Shown here one piece after another: positions 47,817 through 57,700 of a stretch of DNA of 64,000 bases. This stretch comes from Luteibacter sp. Sphag1AF (lineage in GTDB: Bacteria > Pseudomonadota > Gammaproteobacteria > Xanthomonadales > Rhodanobacteraceae), in contig NZ_JACHYH010000001.1 in NCBI RefSeq assembly GCF_014192715.1, forward strand, positions 62,001 through 126,000. Reading direction: 5' to 3'. Numbering within the stretch: position 1 is the first letter of the stretch; each line of letters opens with the position of its first letter. The translations under genes were made by a program, and so were the position numbers. The notes under the pieces were generated by a model that worked only from the letters and a program-made list of their open reading frames with translations, was not told the origin of the DNA and ran no database searches.

Positions 47817-49221
47817 TCAGCGCCGACACGGCCGCCTGGCCGTCGCCGTAGAGCATCCGTGCGTTGTCCGCGTAGAACAGCGCATTCTCGATGCCGGCAA
47901 AGCCCGTACCCTTCCCGCGCTTGATCACCACCACCTGATGAGCGGCGTCCACATCAAGAATGGGCATGCCGTATACCGGTGAAGACGGGTCCGTACGGGC
48001 CACGGGATTCACCACGTCGTTCGCGCCGATCACCAGCGCCACGTCCACGGACGGGAATTCAGGATTGATGTCTTCCATGTCGGCGATGAGGTCGTAAGGC
48101 ACGCCGGCCTCGGCCAGCAACACATTCATGTGCCCCGGCATGCGGCCAGCCACCGGATGGATCGCGAAGCGCACTTTCACGCCCCGAGCGATCAGCAACT
48201 GGGCCAGCTCCCACACCTTGTGCTGCGCCTGCGCCACAGCGAGGCCATAGCCCGGCACGATCACCACGCGTTCGGCGTACGCCATCATCACGGCCACATC
48301 CGGCGCATCAATGGGCTTTTGCGCACCCGCGATGGCCTGTCCCGGCTGTCCGGACGCCCCGAAGTTGCCAAACAACACGTTGCCCAGCGAGCGATTCATC
48401 GCGCGGGCCATCAACTGGGTCAGCAGCGTGCCTGCCGCCCCCACCACGGTGCCGGCGATGATCATGGCCTCGTTGCCCAGCACGAAACCCTCGAAGGCCA
48501 CGGCCAGCCCCGTCAGCGCGTTGTACAGGGAGATCACCACGGGCATGTCGGCGCCCCCGATGGGCATCGTCATGGCGATGCCCAGCAACAGGGCCAGCGC
48601 GAAGAAGATCGTGATGGAGGCGGTATCCAGGTGGCCGGTGGTCAGCCAGATGCCCAGGGCCACCGTCACCACCAGCAGCACCCCGTTGACGGCCCGCTGG
48701 CCGGCAAACACGAAACGCCGGTCCAGCCAGCCCTGCAATTTGCCAAAGGCGACCAGGGAACCGCTGAAGCTCACCGCGCCGATCAGCGCTCCCAGCAGGG
48801 CCAGTGCCAGATGCGAGGTGGACGGCGCTTCGTAGCCTGCTACCGCATAGGTGCCGCCGCCCAGCAGCTGCACCACATGGGAGCTGTAGCCATAAAGCTG
48901 CGCGCCACCGATGGCCGCCGCCGCCCCGCCACCCATGCCGTTGTACAGCGCCACCATCTCGGGCATGGCCGTCATGGCCACCCGGCGTGCCGACCACCAT
49001 GCGGCCAGCGTGCCCAGCACCAGTGCCAGAATCATCAGTTCCCGGTGTTTCAGGCCCGGCAGGAACAGCGTGGCCACCACCGCCAGCAGCATGCCCACCC
49101 CGGCCCAGCCGATCCCGCCCCGCGCGGTGCGGGGCGAGCTCATGCGCTTGAGCCCGAGGATGAAGAGGAACGCAGCAGCGAAATAGCAGACCTGGATGAC
49201 GGACGTCAGCCAGCCCGTCAT
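47788..49221 (-). CDS. pntB: NAD(P) transhydrogenase subunit beta
   Basis: A 477-residue subunit: about nine N-terminal membrane helices (domain II) and a C-terminal NADP(H)-binding domain III. The latter carries VIVPGYGLAVAQAQHKVWELA, HPVAGRMPGHMNVLLAEA, VALVIGANDVVNPVAR and KRGKGTGFAGIENALFY. With the alpha subunits it couples proton entry to hydride transfer from NADH to NADP+. It overlaps pntAB by 4 bp. Confidence 0.96.
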   Translation of the reverse strand: MTGWLTSVIQVCYFAAAFLFILGLKRMSSPRTARGGIGWAGVGMLLAVVATLFLPGLKHRELMILALVLGTLAAWWSARRVAMTAMPEMVALYNGMGGGAAAAIGGAQLYGYSSHVVQLLGGGTYAVAGYEAPSTSHLALALLGALIGAVSFSGSLVAFGKLQGWLDRRFVFAGQRAVNGVLLVVTVALGIWLTTGHLDTASITIFFALALLLGIAMTMPIGGADMPVVISLYNALTGLAVAFEGFVLGNEAMIIAGTVVGAAGTLLTQLMARAMNRSLGNVLFGNFGASGQPGQAIAGAQKPIDAPDVAVMMAYAERVVIVPGYGLAVAQAQHKVWELAQLLIARGVKVRFAIHPVAGRMPGHMNVLLAEAGVPYDLIADMEDINPEFPSVDVALVIGANDVVNPVARTDPSSPVYGMPILDVDAAHQVVVIKRGKGTGFAGIENALFYADNARMLYGDGQAAVSALISATKALDA

Positions 49222-49511
49222 GAACGGGGCGTCCGGCTGGCGCGGAACATGTCCAGCATCCGCCCGGTGACGACATAGCCGCCAACGGCGTTACCGGCGC
49301 CCAGAAGCACCGCCACAAAGCCGATGGCGATCTCCAGCGTCGATTCGGCCCGTCCCAGCGCTATCATCGCCCCGATTACCACGATGCCGTGGATGAAGTT
49401 GGAACCGGACATGAGCGGGGTATGGAGAATCACCGGCACACGCGCGATGACTTCATAACCCGTAAATGCCGCCAGCATGAAGATGTACAACGCCAGGAAC
49501 CCGTCGAGCAT
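49218..49511 (-). CDS. pntAB: NAD(P) transhydrogenase subunit alpha part 2 (membrane part)
   Basis: A 97-residue membrane subunit with three helices (LDGFLALYIFMLAAFTGYEVIARVP, IHGIVVIGAMIAL, AIGFVAVLLGAGNAVGGYVVTGRMLDMF), the domain II portion of the split alpha chain. GGGGAG lies 6 nt before the ATG at 49511; longer in-frame readings upstream have no ribosome site. It is separated from its partner pntAA by the inserted sigma-factor cassette. Confidence 0.93.
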   Translation of the reverse strand: MLDGFLALYIFMLAAFTGYEVIARVPVILHTPLMSGSNFIHGIVVIGAMIALGRAESTLEIAIGFVAVLLGAGNAVGGYVVTGRMLDMFRASRTPRS

Positions 49512-49600
49512 GCCTACTCCCCGTAGCCTGTGTCCGGTTTCCGCCCGATCATACGTCAACGGTTGGGTCCACACCGCGTTAACCGGAGAGTTCAAGCTGT

Positions 49601-50227
49601 ATGGAGCATGAGGATGCGCAACCGGACAAGGCGGACCCCGGGCCCATGAACGCCGGAGTCGCTCTCGACAGCACCTTGCTGGAGGCTGTGCGCGAGGTAC
49701 CCCGAAGCATGGACGCTTTCCTTGCTCAGGTGGAACGTCGCGCCTGGCGCATGGCTGAGCTGAATCTCGGCAACCGCGAAGACGCCATGGACGCGGTCCA
49801 GGATGCGATGTTGCGTCTGGTCCGGCATTACGGCGACAAACCGGCCGAGGAATGGACACCGCTGTTCTGGGGCATCCTGCGCCGCCGCATCGTTGATCTG
49901 CAGCGTCGCCGCAAGGTGCGCTCGATCGTGGTCGGCTGGCTTGGCGGTGGCAAGGACGACGACGGTGACGAATTGCCCAGCTGGGAGCCCGCGGACGAAG
50001 GTCCGGACCCCTCAGCCCGGTTGCAGGACGCCCAGGCCTATCAGGACATCGCGCAGGCGGTTCGCCGGTTGCCACGCCGGCAACGCGAGGCCTTCATGCT
50101 GCGGGTCATGGAAGGCCTGGACGTGGCGGAAACCGCGGCAGCCATGGGCTGCTCGGACGGAAGTGTGAAAACCCATCTTTCGCGCGCAATGCATACGCTG
50201 CGCGATCAATTGGAGGCATGGCGATGA
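49601..50227 (+). CDS. ECF-type RNA polymerase sigma factor
   Basis: A 208-residue sigma-70 family protein. Region 2 is about residues 30-105 (AELNLGNREDAMDAVQDAMLRLVRHY, LFWGILRRRIVDLQRR). A charged Gly/Asp linker leads to region 4 (QAVRRLPRRQREAFMLRVMEGLDVAETAAAMGCSDGSVKTHLSRAMHTL). It is coupled (ATGA) to a DUF3619 membrane protein that probably acts as anti-sigma factor. The regulon is unknown. Confidence 0.9.
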   Translation: MEHEDAQPDKADPGPMNAGVALDSTLLEAVREVPRSMDAFLAQVERRAWRMAELNLGNREDAMDAVQDAMLRLVRHYGDKPAEEWTPLFWGILRRRIVDLQRRRKVRSIVVGWLGGGKDDDGDELPSWEPADEGPDPSARLQDAQAYQDIAQAVRRLPRRQREAFMLRVMEGLDVAETAAAMGCSDGSVKTHLSRAMHTLRDQLEAWR

Positions 50228-50595
50228 GCCATCGTGACGAAGACATCCAGCGCCGGGCCCGCGAGCTTTATCTGCGCGCAAGCAACGAGGTCGATCCGGT
50301 GATTGCCGGGCGGCTGCGTGCGGCCCGCCGCACTGCGCTCGAAAAGCCGGTCTCCCATGCTGCCCGCCGCATGCTGCTGCCTGCGGGCGCGTTTGCCATG
50401 CTGGCGCTTGCGTCGCTTATCGTCTGGCAGCCGCGCCAGAGCAGCCCTGCCGCGCCCACTCAGGTCATGCAATCAGCAGAAGCCGACAGCGATCTGCCGC
50501 CCGATGCGGACAGCGCCGACCCGGCGCTTTATCAGGACCTGGATTTCTACGGATGGCTGGCATCCAACCAGGGTTCGGCCTCGCCCACACGATGA
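50224..50595 (+). CDS. DUF3619 family protein, probable anti-sigma factor
   Basis: A 123-residue protein. The N-terminal 50 residues are charged helices facing the cytosol (DIQRRARELYLRASNEVDP). One membrane helix follows (MLLPAGAFAMLALASLIVW) and then an acidic periplasmic tail ending DLDFYGWLAS, typical of DUF3619. Position after an ECF sigma gene with an ATGA overlap suggests an anti-sigma role; this is inference. Confidence 0.82.
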   Translation: MSHRDEDIQRRARELYLRASNEVDPVIAGRLRAARRTALEKPVSHAARRMLLPAGAFAMLALASLIVWQPRQSSPAAPTQVMQSAEADSDLPPDADSADPALYQDLDFYGWLASNQGSASPTR

Positions 50596-51221
50596 TGAAC
50601 ATGCGCAATTTCCGTTTTGCTGCCGTGCTGGCGCTGCTTGTGGCCGCCTCGGTGCCGACACTGGCGCTGGCCCAGATGGGCCCGCCTCCGTCGCCGCCTC
50701 CGGGCGAGCGCGGCCCACCGCCGCCGCCGCGCCCGTGGAACTCACTCACACCCGAACAGCGCGACATCCTGTCGCCGCTGGCGACCGAATGGGACAGCTA
50801 TCCGCCGCAGCGCCAGCAGCGCATGGTTGAGCGGGCCACGCGCTGGGTAACCCTGCCAGAGGACAAGCGTACGCAGATCCGTGAGCGCATTGCGCGCTGG
50901 CAGAAAATGACGCCGGAGGAAAAGGACGAAGCGCGCCGCAACATGCGCAAGTTCAACGAGCTCACGCCGCAGCAGCGCGATCAGCTGCATGCCGCATTCG
51001 ACCGCTTCCGCAAGTTGCCGGCCGACAAGCGCGATGCGCTGATGCACAAGTGGGAAACGCTCTCGCCGGAAGACCGCCGCAAGTGGATCGACAACCTCGG
51101 CCCCAACGGCGTCCTGCCACCTCCGCCCGATGGCCCGCCGCCGGGTGGTCCGCCTCCGGGTGGCCATGGCCCGGGCTTCGGCCCGGGGGATCACGGCCCC
51201 CCGCCACCGCCGGAAGGTTGA
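50592..51221 (+). CDS. Exported DUF3106 protein, Pro-rich
   Basis: A 209-residue protein with a signal peptide (to ALAQ, about 28) and a Pro-rich segment. Repeated helical units W..LTPEQRDIL, LPEDKRTQIRERIARW, LTPQQRDQL, LPADKRDAL and LSPEDRRKW are the DUF3106 repeats. A Gly/Pro/His tail ends it. Such units recall CpxP/Spy-like LTxxQ periplasmic sensors, so it may feed envelope stress to the sigma pair. Third gene of the cassette, ATGA overlap. Confidence 0.85.
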   Translation: MMNMRNFRFAAVLALLVAASVPTLALAQMGPPPSPPPGERGPPPPPRPWNSLTPEQRDILSPLATEWDSYPPQRQQRMVERATRWVTLPEDKRTQIRERIARWQKMTPEEKDEARRNMRKFNELTPQQRDQLHAAFDRFRKLPADKRDALMHKWETLSPEDRRKWIDNLGPNGVLPPPPDGPPPGGPPPGGHGPGFGPGDHGPPPPPEG

Positions 51222-51228
51222 TAAAAAG

Positions 51229-51253
51229 AACAGCGCGAAAGCGCTGTTTTTTT
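51229..51253 (+). terminator. Intrinsic terminator of the sigma cassette
   Basis: AACAGCGC and GCGCTGTT form an 8-bp stem with a GAAA loop, followed by a T-run. A classical rho-independent terminator 8 bp past the DUF3106 stop. Confidence 0.92.
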
Positions 51254-51297
51254 GTCCCGCGCCTGCGCAGACGCGCAGGAATCTCCATCAAGGCCAG

Positions 51298-52407
51298 TCA
51301 GATCAGTTGAGGTTGGCGCTCGTCCACACGATTGACCCAGGTGGCCGCCAGCAGATCATCGGTGCCATCCAGCACCAGCGAATCCTCGCGGATCAGCAGT
51401 TCGCTGAAAGCCAGCAGATTGCGTGCAAACATCTCGGACGCATGCAGCGGCGCCCCTGCCGCAAGATCAACTGGACCAAGCACCGTCACGCCGCCTGCAA
51501 CTACCCGCTGGCCCGGCTGTGTCGCCTCGCAATTGCCGCCGCTCTCAGCTGCCAGATCGACGATGAGGGCACCGGCTTTCATCCCCTCCAGCATGGCCTT
51601 GGTCACGATCACCGGCGCGCGGCGTCCCGGCACGGCGGCCGTCGTGACGACCACATCGAATACCTTCAGCCGTTCGCCCAGCGCAGCTTGTTGCGCTGCT
51701 CTTTCCTCGGCAGAAAGCTCACGTGCGTAACCTCCACTGCCTGAGGCATGCACGCCCAGGTCGAGAAACTTCGCGCCCAGCGATTCAATCTGTTCTCGTG
51801 TTTCAGGCCGCACATCGAAACCTTCCACCTGCGCGCCGAGACGCCTTGCTGTCGCAATCGCCTGCAAGCCGGCGACACCCGCGCCAATGACCAGCACACG
51901 TGCCGGCCGGATGGTGCCCGCCGCCGTGGTCAGCATCGGAAAAAACAGTGGCGCCGATTCGGCAGCGATCAGCATCGCGCGATAGCCGGCCACGGCTGCC
52001 TGCGAACTCTGCACATCCATGGCCTGCGCCCGCGTAGTACGGGGCAGGCTTTCCAGCGCAAAAGCATGAATGCCTCGCGCTGCCAGCGCTTCGAGCGTGG
52101 CCCCGGACTGATGCGGCCGCAATTGCCCGACTACGGCCACACCCCGGCGCAAGGGTTTCAGGCGCGTGGCTGACGGGAGCTGTACGCAGAAAAGAACGTC
52201 TGATCCGGCCGCAACGGCCTCGGCATCGGCCAGCGTCGCTCCCGCTGCCTCGTAGGCATCATCGGTGAAACCCGCTTCGCGTCCGGCGTCGTGCTCGACC
52301 ATCACCTGGATGCCACGTGCCAGCAACTTGCGTGCTGTCTCCGGGGTCACAGCCACACGGCGCTCGCCCTTAGCGGTTTCGCGCATCGCACCTACGGTGA
52401 TCGGCAT
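51298..52407 (-). CDS. pntAA: NAD(P) transhydrogenase subunit alpha part 1 (NAD-binding)
   Basis: A 369-residue soluble domain I. The N-terminal alanine-dehydrogenase-like part is PITVGAMRETAKGERRVAVTPE. The NAD-binding Rossmann motif is VLVIGAGVAGLQAIATARRLGA, and FDVRPETREQIESLGAKF and VDLAAESGGNCEAT follow. Normally this gene directly precedes pntAB; here the two are separated by 1.8 kb of oppositely oriented genes, so it needs separate transcription. Confidence 0.94.
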   Translation of the reverse strand: MPITVGAMRETAKGERRVAVTPETARKLLARGIQVMVEHDAGREAGFTDDAYEAAGATLADAEAVAAGSDVLFCVQLPSATRLKPLRRGVAVVGQLRPHQSGATLEALAARGIHAFALESLPRTTRAQAMDVQSSQAAVAGYRAMLIAAESAPLFFPMLTTAAGTIRPARVLVIGAGVAGLQAIATARRLGAQVEGFDVRPETREQIESLGAKFLDLGVHASGSGGYARELSAEERAAQQAALGERLKVFDVVVTTAAVPGRRAPVIVTKAMLEGMKAGALIVDLAAESGGNCEATQPGQRVVAGGVTVLGPVDLAAGAPLHASEMFARNLLAFSELLIREDSLVLDGTDDLLAATWVNRVDERQPQLI

Positions 52408-52492
52408 ACCATCCGCTCCTCAAGGCCATTCCGGCCATGGTAGCGCGCCCGCAGGTTCGAGGGCGCGGCCCCACCCGAGCTACACTGGGCCA

Positions 52493-53065
52493 ATGACTAT
52501 CGACGCCCTGCACCTTCTCAATACCCGTCATTCGGTCCCGTCCCGGCAACTGGGCGAGCCCGCGCCCGATGCAGCCACGCTCGCTCGAATGCTGGAAGCC
52601 TCGCTGCGCGTGCCGGACCACGGCAAGCTCGCGCCGTTCCGCATCCTGACCCTGCGTGGCGATGCCAAACTCACCTTCGGCGCGAAGCTCGCTGAACTGG
52701 TGATGGCGAAAAATCCCGACCTGCCGCCGTCCAAGCAGGAGAAGGAGCGCCACCGCTACGACTTCGCGCCGCTGGTACTGGTGGTGGTGGCGCATATCCA
52801 CCACGACAGCAAAGTGCCGGAGTTCGAACAGAACCTCACCGCGGGCTGCGTGGCCTACAACACGCTGCTTGCTGCACAGTCGCTGGGCTTTGGCGCCCAG
52901 TGGCTCACCGGCTGGGCAACGTACGACCGCGACGTGGCATCGCTGCTTCGTCTTGCCGATAACGAGCATGTGGTGGGTTTCATCCATATCGGCACGCCGA
53001 CCATCGACACACCCGACCGCGACCGCCCCGCCCTCGCCGACCACCTCAGCGAATGGACGCCGTGA
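52493..53065 (+). CDS. Nitroreductase family flavoprotein (YdjA-like)
   Basis: A 190-residue FMN enzyme of the short nitroreductase type. TRHSVPSRQLGEPAPDAATLARMLEASLRVPDHGKLAPFRILTL is the FMN-binding start, and the AYNTLLAAQSLGFGAQWLTGW and HIGTP motifs follow. It reduces nitro or quinone compounds with NAD(P)H; the physiological substrate is unknown. It overlaps the exonuclease gene by 13 bp. Confidence 0.9.
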   Translation: MTIDALHLLNTRHSVPSRQLGEPAPDAATLARMLEASLRVPDHGKLAPFRILTLRGDAKLTFGAKLAELVMAKNPDLPPSKQEKERHRYDFAPLVLVVVAHIHHDSKVPEFEQNLTAGCVAYNTLLAAQSLGFGAQWLTGWATYDRDVASLLRLADNEHVVGFIHIGTPTIDTPDRDRPALADHLSEWTP

Positions 53066-53955
53066 ACGACGCTTCCCCGGTAGTCCACCTGGTTGACGGA
53101 AGTCTCTATGTCTTCCGCGCGTGGCATTCCATGCCCGACGAATTCCACGACGCGGATGGCGAGCCGGTCAACGCGGTGCATGGCTTTACCCGTTTCCTGT
53201 GTGAACTATTGGAACGCAGCCGCGCCGAGCACATCGCCGTCGCTTTCGATGCCTCGCTGACCACGTCGTTCCGCAACGCCATCTACCCGGCCTACAAGGC
53301 CAACCGCGAACTGCCGCCCCCACAACTGGTGCGACAGTTCGCGCTGTGTCGCGACATCTCGGCGGCGCTGGGCCTGACGGTGCTGAACGATCACCAGTAC
53401 GAGGCCGACGACCTGATCGGCAGCGCCCTCTGGGGTCTGAAGGCGCACGGCTTCCGGGGCGTCATCGTGTCGGCGGACAAGGATTTCGGCCAGCTCCTGG
53501 GCGAGCACGATGAGCAGTGGGACTTTGCCCGGGGAACGCGCTGGGGCGCCGCAGGCGTGTTTGAGCGAATGGGCGTGCACCCCCACCAGGTCGCCGACTA
53601 TCTCGCATTGTGTGGCGATGCCGTAGACAACATCCCGGGCGTGCCTGGCGTCGGCGCGAAAACCGCTGCTGCCCTCCTTGCCCATTTCGGCGACCTGGAC
53701 ACCTTGCTTGAACGCATTGATGAAGTGCCGTTCCTGCGCATGCGTGGCGCTGCCGCGTGTGCCGTGCGCCTGCGCGAACATGCCGACCAGGCGCGCCTGT
53801 GTCGCCGCCTGACCCGCATTGCGCTGGACATCGCCGTGGCGGAAACGGCCGATGCGCTCAGCCGTCGTCGCGGTGAAGCCTCCACGCTGGACGAACTGTG
53901 TGACCGCCTGCGCTTTGGTCCGCTGACCCGTTCACGCCTGCGCGCACTGATATGA
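53053..53955 (+). CDS. Stand-alone 5'-3' exonuclease (FEN/Pol I N-domain family)
   Basis: A 300-residue flap-endonuclease-like protein. VHLVDGSLYVFRAWH, VAFDASLTTSFRNAIYPAYKANR, DHQYEADDLIG and VSADKDFGQLL give the metal-binding acidic residues, and GDAVDNIPGVPGVGAKTAAALL is the helix-hairpin-helix. It resembles Xni (ExoIX) and the Pol I 5' nuclease domain. It probably processes flaps during replication or repair. Confidence 0.9.
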   Translation: MDAVNDASPVVHLVDGSLYVFRAWHSMPDEFHDADGEPVNAVHGFTRFLCELLERSRAEHIAVAFDASLTTSFRNAIYPAYKANRELPPPQLVRQFALCRDISAALGLTVLNDHQYEADDLIGSALWGLKAHGFRGVIVSADKDFGQLLGEHDEQWDFARGTRWGAAGVFERMGVHPHQVADYLALCGDAVDNIPGVPGVGAKTAAALLAHFGDLDTLLERIDEVPFLRMRGAAACAVRLREHADQARLCRRLTRIALDIAVAETADALSRRRGEASTLDELCDRLRFGPLTRSRLRALI

Positions 53956-54044
53956 GCGAACCCGGGGTTCCCGCCCTCGCGCAAGTCACACCACCGAGAT
54001 ATATCCCCCCGCATAATTCACGTTATTGCCCACGGAGCCACACC

Positions 54045-54629
54045 ATGCAGACCAGCCCGCTGCCCCACGCCTCGCCGATTCCCCAGGACGCCAGTGCGCC
54101 GGTGGAAACGCTGTATTCGGGCAAGTGGCTCACACTCAAGAAGCGCGGTCGCTGGGAGTACGTGGAACGGAACAATCCCGGCGGCGCGGTGATCATTCTG
54201 GCGGTCACTCCCGAGGACAAGGTGATCTTCGTCGAGCAGTACCGTGTGTCGATCCTGAAGAACACCATCGAGATGCCTGCCGGCCTCGTGGGTGACCTGG
54301 CTGACCAGGAAGACGAAGACGTGCTGCTGGCGGCCCGCCGCGAGCTGGAAGAAGAAACCGGCTACGCCTGTGGCCGCATCGACTTCATCCACGAGGGCCC
54401 CTCGTCCTCGGGCATGAGTACGGAAATGATCGCCTTTGCCCGCGCGTGGGACCTCACCAAAGTGGGGCCGGGCGGCGGAGACGAGTCGGAGAACATCATC
54501 GTTCACGAAGTCCCGCGTTCCGAAGCGGGAGCCTGGCTCTTCGCACGGGCAGCGGAAGGCTTCTCCATCGACGCAAAACTGTTCGCCGGCCTCTGGTTCA
54601 TCGAGCACCCGGAAGCGCATATCCGCTGA
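54045..54629 (+). CDS. Nudix hydrolase, ADP-ribose pyrophosphatase type
   Basis: A 194-residue Nudix protein. The box runs from GLVGDL through ARRELEEETGY, with the REL-EEETG catalytic core and a slightly lengthened spacer. YSGKWLTLKKRGRWEYVERNNPGGAVIILAV is typical of the ADP-ribose/GDP-mannose pyrophosphatase group. The start is at 54045 after GGAG; the longer in-frame reading from 53952 overlaps the exonuclease gene and lacks a ribosome site. Confidence 0.9.
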   Translation: MQTSPLPHASPIPQDASAPVETLYSGKWLTLKKRGRWEYVERNNPGGAVIILAVTPEDKVIFVEQYRVSILKNTIEMPAGLVGDLADQEDEDVLLAARRELEEETGYACGRIDFIHEGPSSSGMSTEMIAFARAWDLTKVGPGGGDESENIIVHEVPRSEAGAWLFARAAEGFSIDAKLFAGLWFIEHPEAHIR

Positions 54630-54640
54630 CTTTCCAGCCA

Positions 54641-54670
54641 TGAGCGGGAGGAGAAACGCCCTCCCGCTCA
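54641..54670 (+). terminator. Hairpin after the Nudix gene
   Basis: TGAGCGGGAGG and CCTCCCGCTCA form an 11-bp stem with an 8-nt loop, 11 bp past the stop. No T-run. The arms resemble the REP-like palindromes elsewhere in the window. Confidence 0.55.
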
Positions 54671-54736
54671 CATGTCAATTCTTGTTGTGCGCCCGGCAGG
54701 CGGGTAGCCTTGCCACTGCCCTCCCGGCGCTCGCCC

Positions 54737-57700
54737 ATGTCTGTCCGTTACGCCCATCTCCACCTGCACAGCGAATATTCGCTGGTTGATTCGACGATCC
54801 GCATCAAACAGCTGATCGCCGCGACGGCGCGCGCCGGTATGCCCGCAGTCGCACTGACCGACGAGAACAACCTCTTCGCGCTGGTGAAGTTCTACAAGGC
54901 CGCCACGGCAGCGGGCATCAAGCCGATTGTGGGCTGCGACATCTGGGTATCCAGCCCGGACGACCCGCGCCCGTGGCGCCTCACGCTGATCTGCCAGGAT
55001 CGCGACGGCTACCTCAACCTGTCCCGCCTGATCTCACGCGCCTGGCGCGAAGGCCAGCACGGCGGCAAGGCGCTGGTCGATGCCACCTGGATGCACCCGG
55101 AAAGCGTGCGTGGCCTCATCGCCATCTGCGGACGGGAAAGCGAGACCGGTCGCATGGCCCAGGGTTCGGGCCTTCCCGCCGCCCGCCTGCGTCTGGACTC
55201 GCTGATCCGCCTGTTCCCCGACCGCCTGTACCTGGAACTTACCCGCACCAGCCGCGATGGCGAGGAATTGTGGAACCGGGCCGCACTTGCGCTGGCCGGC
55301 GAGTTCCAGCTCCCCGTCATCGCCAGCAACGACGTGCGGTTCCTTCAGCGCAGCGACTTCGAGTCACACGAAGCGCGCGTGTGCATCCATCAGGGGCGCG
55401 TACTCGCCGACCCGAAGCGCCCGCGCGACTACAGCGACGAGCAATACTTCAAGACGCCCGAGGAAATGGAGGCGTTGTTCGCCGACATTCCCGAGGCGCT
55501 GGAAAACACCGTAGAACTGGCCAAACGCTGCAACCTGGTGCTTGAGTTCGGCACGTATTACCTGCCCAACTTCCCGGTTCCGGAAGGCCACACGCTCGAC
55601 ACCTTCATCCGTGCCGAAGCGCAGAAGGGTCTGGAAGAACGCCTTTCCCAGCACCCTCTCGCCCCCGGCCGCACGCTGGAGGAATACCAGGCGCGCCTGG
55701 ATCGCGAAGTGGACGTCATCATCCGGATGGGCTTCCCGGGCTACTTCCTGATCGTGGCGGACTTCATTGGCTGGGCGAAAAACAACGGCATTCCCGTGGG
55801 TCCGGGCCGCGGTTCCGGCGCAGGCTCGCTGGTGGCATGGGTGCTGAAAATCACCGATCTGGACCCACTCCAGTTCGAGTTGCTGTTCGAGCGATTCCTC
55901 AACCCCGAACGCGTGTCGATGCCCGACTTCGACATCGACTTCTGCATGGATCGCCGCGACGAAGTCATCGACTACGTGGCGCGCAAGTACGGCCGCGATC
56001 ATGTCAGCCAGATCATCACGTACGGCTCCATGGCCGCGAAGGCTGTGCTGCGCGACTCCGGCCGCGTGCTGGGCATGGGCTATGGCCAGGTCGACAAACT
56101 CGCCAAGCTCATCCCCAACCGCCCGCTCGACCTCACGCTGCAATGCGCACTGGGCCGTTCGGAAAAATCGAAGAAGGAACCGGATCGCATCGTCCGCGAC
56201 TTCTGCGACCTGTACGACAACGACGAAGATTCGCGCACGCTGATCGACCTGGCGCTCAGCCTGGAAAGCCTGACCCGAAACGCGGGCAAGCACGCCGGTG
56301 GCGTGGTCATCGCACCCACTCCGCTGACCGACTTCGCGCCGCTGTACTGCGAAGCGGGCGGCGAAGGCGTGGTCACCCAGTTCGACAAGGACGACGTCGA
56401 GGCCGTGGGCCTGGTGAAGTTCGACTTCCTCGGCCTGCGCACGCTCACCATCATTGACTGGGCCGTGAAGGCCATCAACAAGCGGCGCGCCAGCACGGGC
56501 GAAGAGCCGCTGGTGATCGAGGCGCTGCCGCTGGATGATCCGGCCGTCTATACGCTTTTGAAGAAAGCCCAGACCGTTGCCGTATTCCAGCTGGAATCAC
56601 GCGGCATGCAGGGCATGCTCAAGGAAGCCCAGGCCGACCGCTTCGAGGACATCGTGGCGCTGGTGGCACTGTATCGCCCCGGCCCGATGGACCTGATTCC
56701 GAGCTTCTGCGCGCGTAAACATGGACGCGAACCGGTCGAATACCCCGATCCGCGCGTCGAGCCCATCCTGCGTGAGACCTACGGCATCATGGTCTACCAG
56801 GAGCAGGTGATGCAGATGGCGCAGATCGTCGGCGGTTACACGCTGGGCGGCGCCGACCTGCTTCGTCGTGCGATGGGCAAGAAAAAAGCCGAGGAAATGA
56901 TCAAGCACCGCGCGGTGTTCCGCGAAGGTGCAGGCAAAGACGGCATCAGCGAAAGCAAGGCCGATGCGATCTTCGACCTCATGGAGAAGTTCGCCGGTTA
57001 CGGCTTCAACAAATCCCATGCGGCAGCCTATGCGCTGGTGTCGTACCAGACCGCATGGCTGAAGGCGCACTACCCGGCCGAGTTCATGGCCGCGACCATT
57101 TCCTCGGACATGGACAACACCGAAAAAGCGGTGACGTTCCTTGAAGAAACCCGCGCCATCGGCATCACCGTGCTGCCGCCGGACGTCAACGCATCCGCGT
57201 GGATGTTTGAAGCGGTGGAACCCAAAGTCGTGCGCTATGGCCTGGGTGCCATCAAGGGCGTGGGCCAGGGTGTGTGCGAGGAAATCGTGGCCGAGCGCAA
57301 TGCGCGTGGTCCGTACCGCGGCCTGGTGGACTTCTGCCAGCGCGTAGGCTCCAAGAAGCTCAACAAGCGCGTCATGGAAGCACTGGTGCAGTCCGGTGCG
57401 CTGGACGCGCTTGGCGAGAATCGCGCCACGCTGATCATGCACATTCCCGAAGCCATGCGCGCAGCCGATCAGGAAGCGAAGAACCACGCGTCCGGGCAAG
57501 TCGACATTTTCGGCAGCGCCTTTGGCGTGGCCGAAGCGCCCAGCATCATCGAGCTTTCCGGCTCGGTGCCTGAGTGGCCGCTCGAACAGCTGCTGCAAGG
57601 CGAGCGCGAAACGCTGGGCCACTATTTGTCCGGCCATCCGACCGATCCCTGGCAGGATGCGTTGTCGCAACTGTCCAGTTGCCCCATCGGCGAAATTCCA

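Noticed and set aside
48130-49278. 382-codon plus-strand ORF opposite pntB
   Set aside because: His/Gln/Arg-rich shadow of a clear transhydrogenase gene.
49512-50075. N-terminal extension of pntAB up to 50075
   Set aside because: The extension runs antisense through the sigma factor gene, is Arg/Pro-rich, and a good ribosome site lies just before the ATG at 49511.
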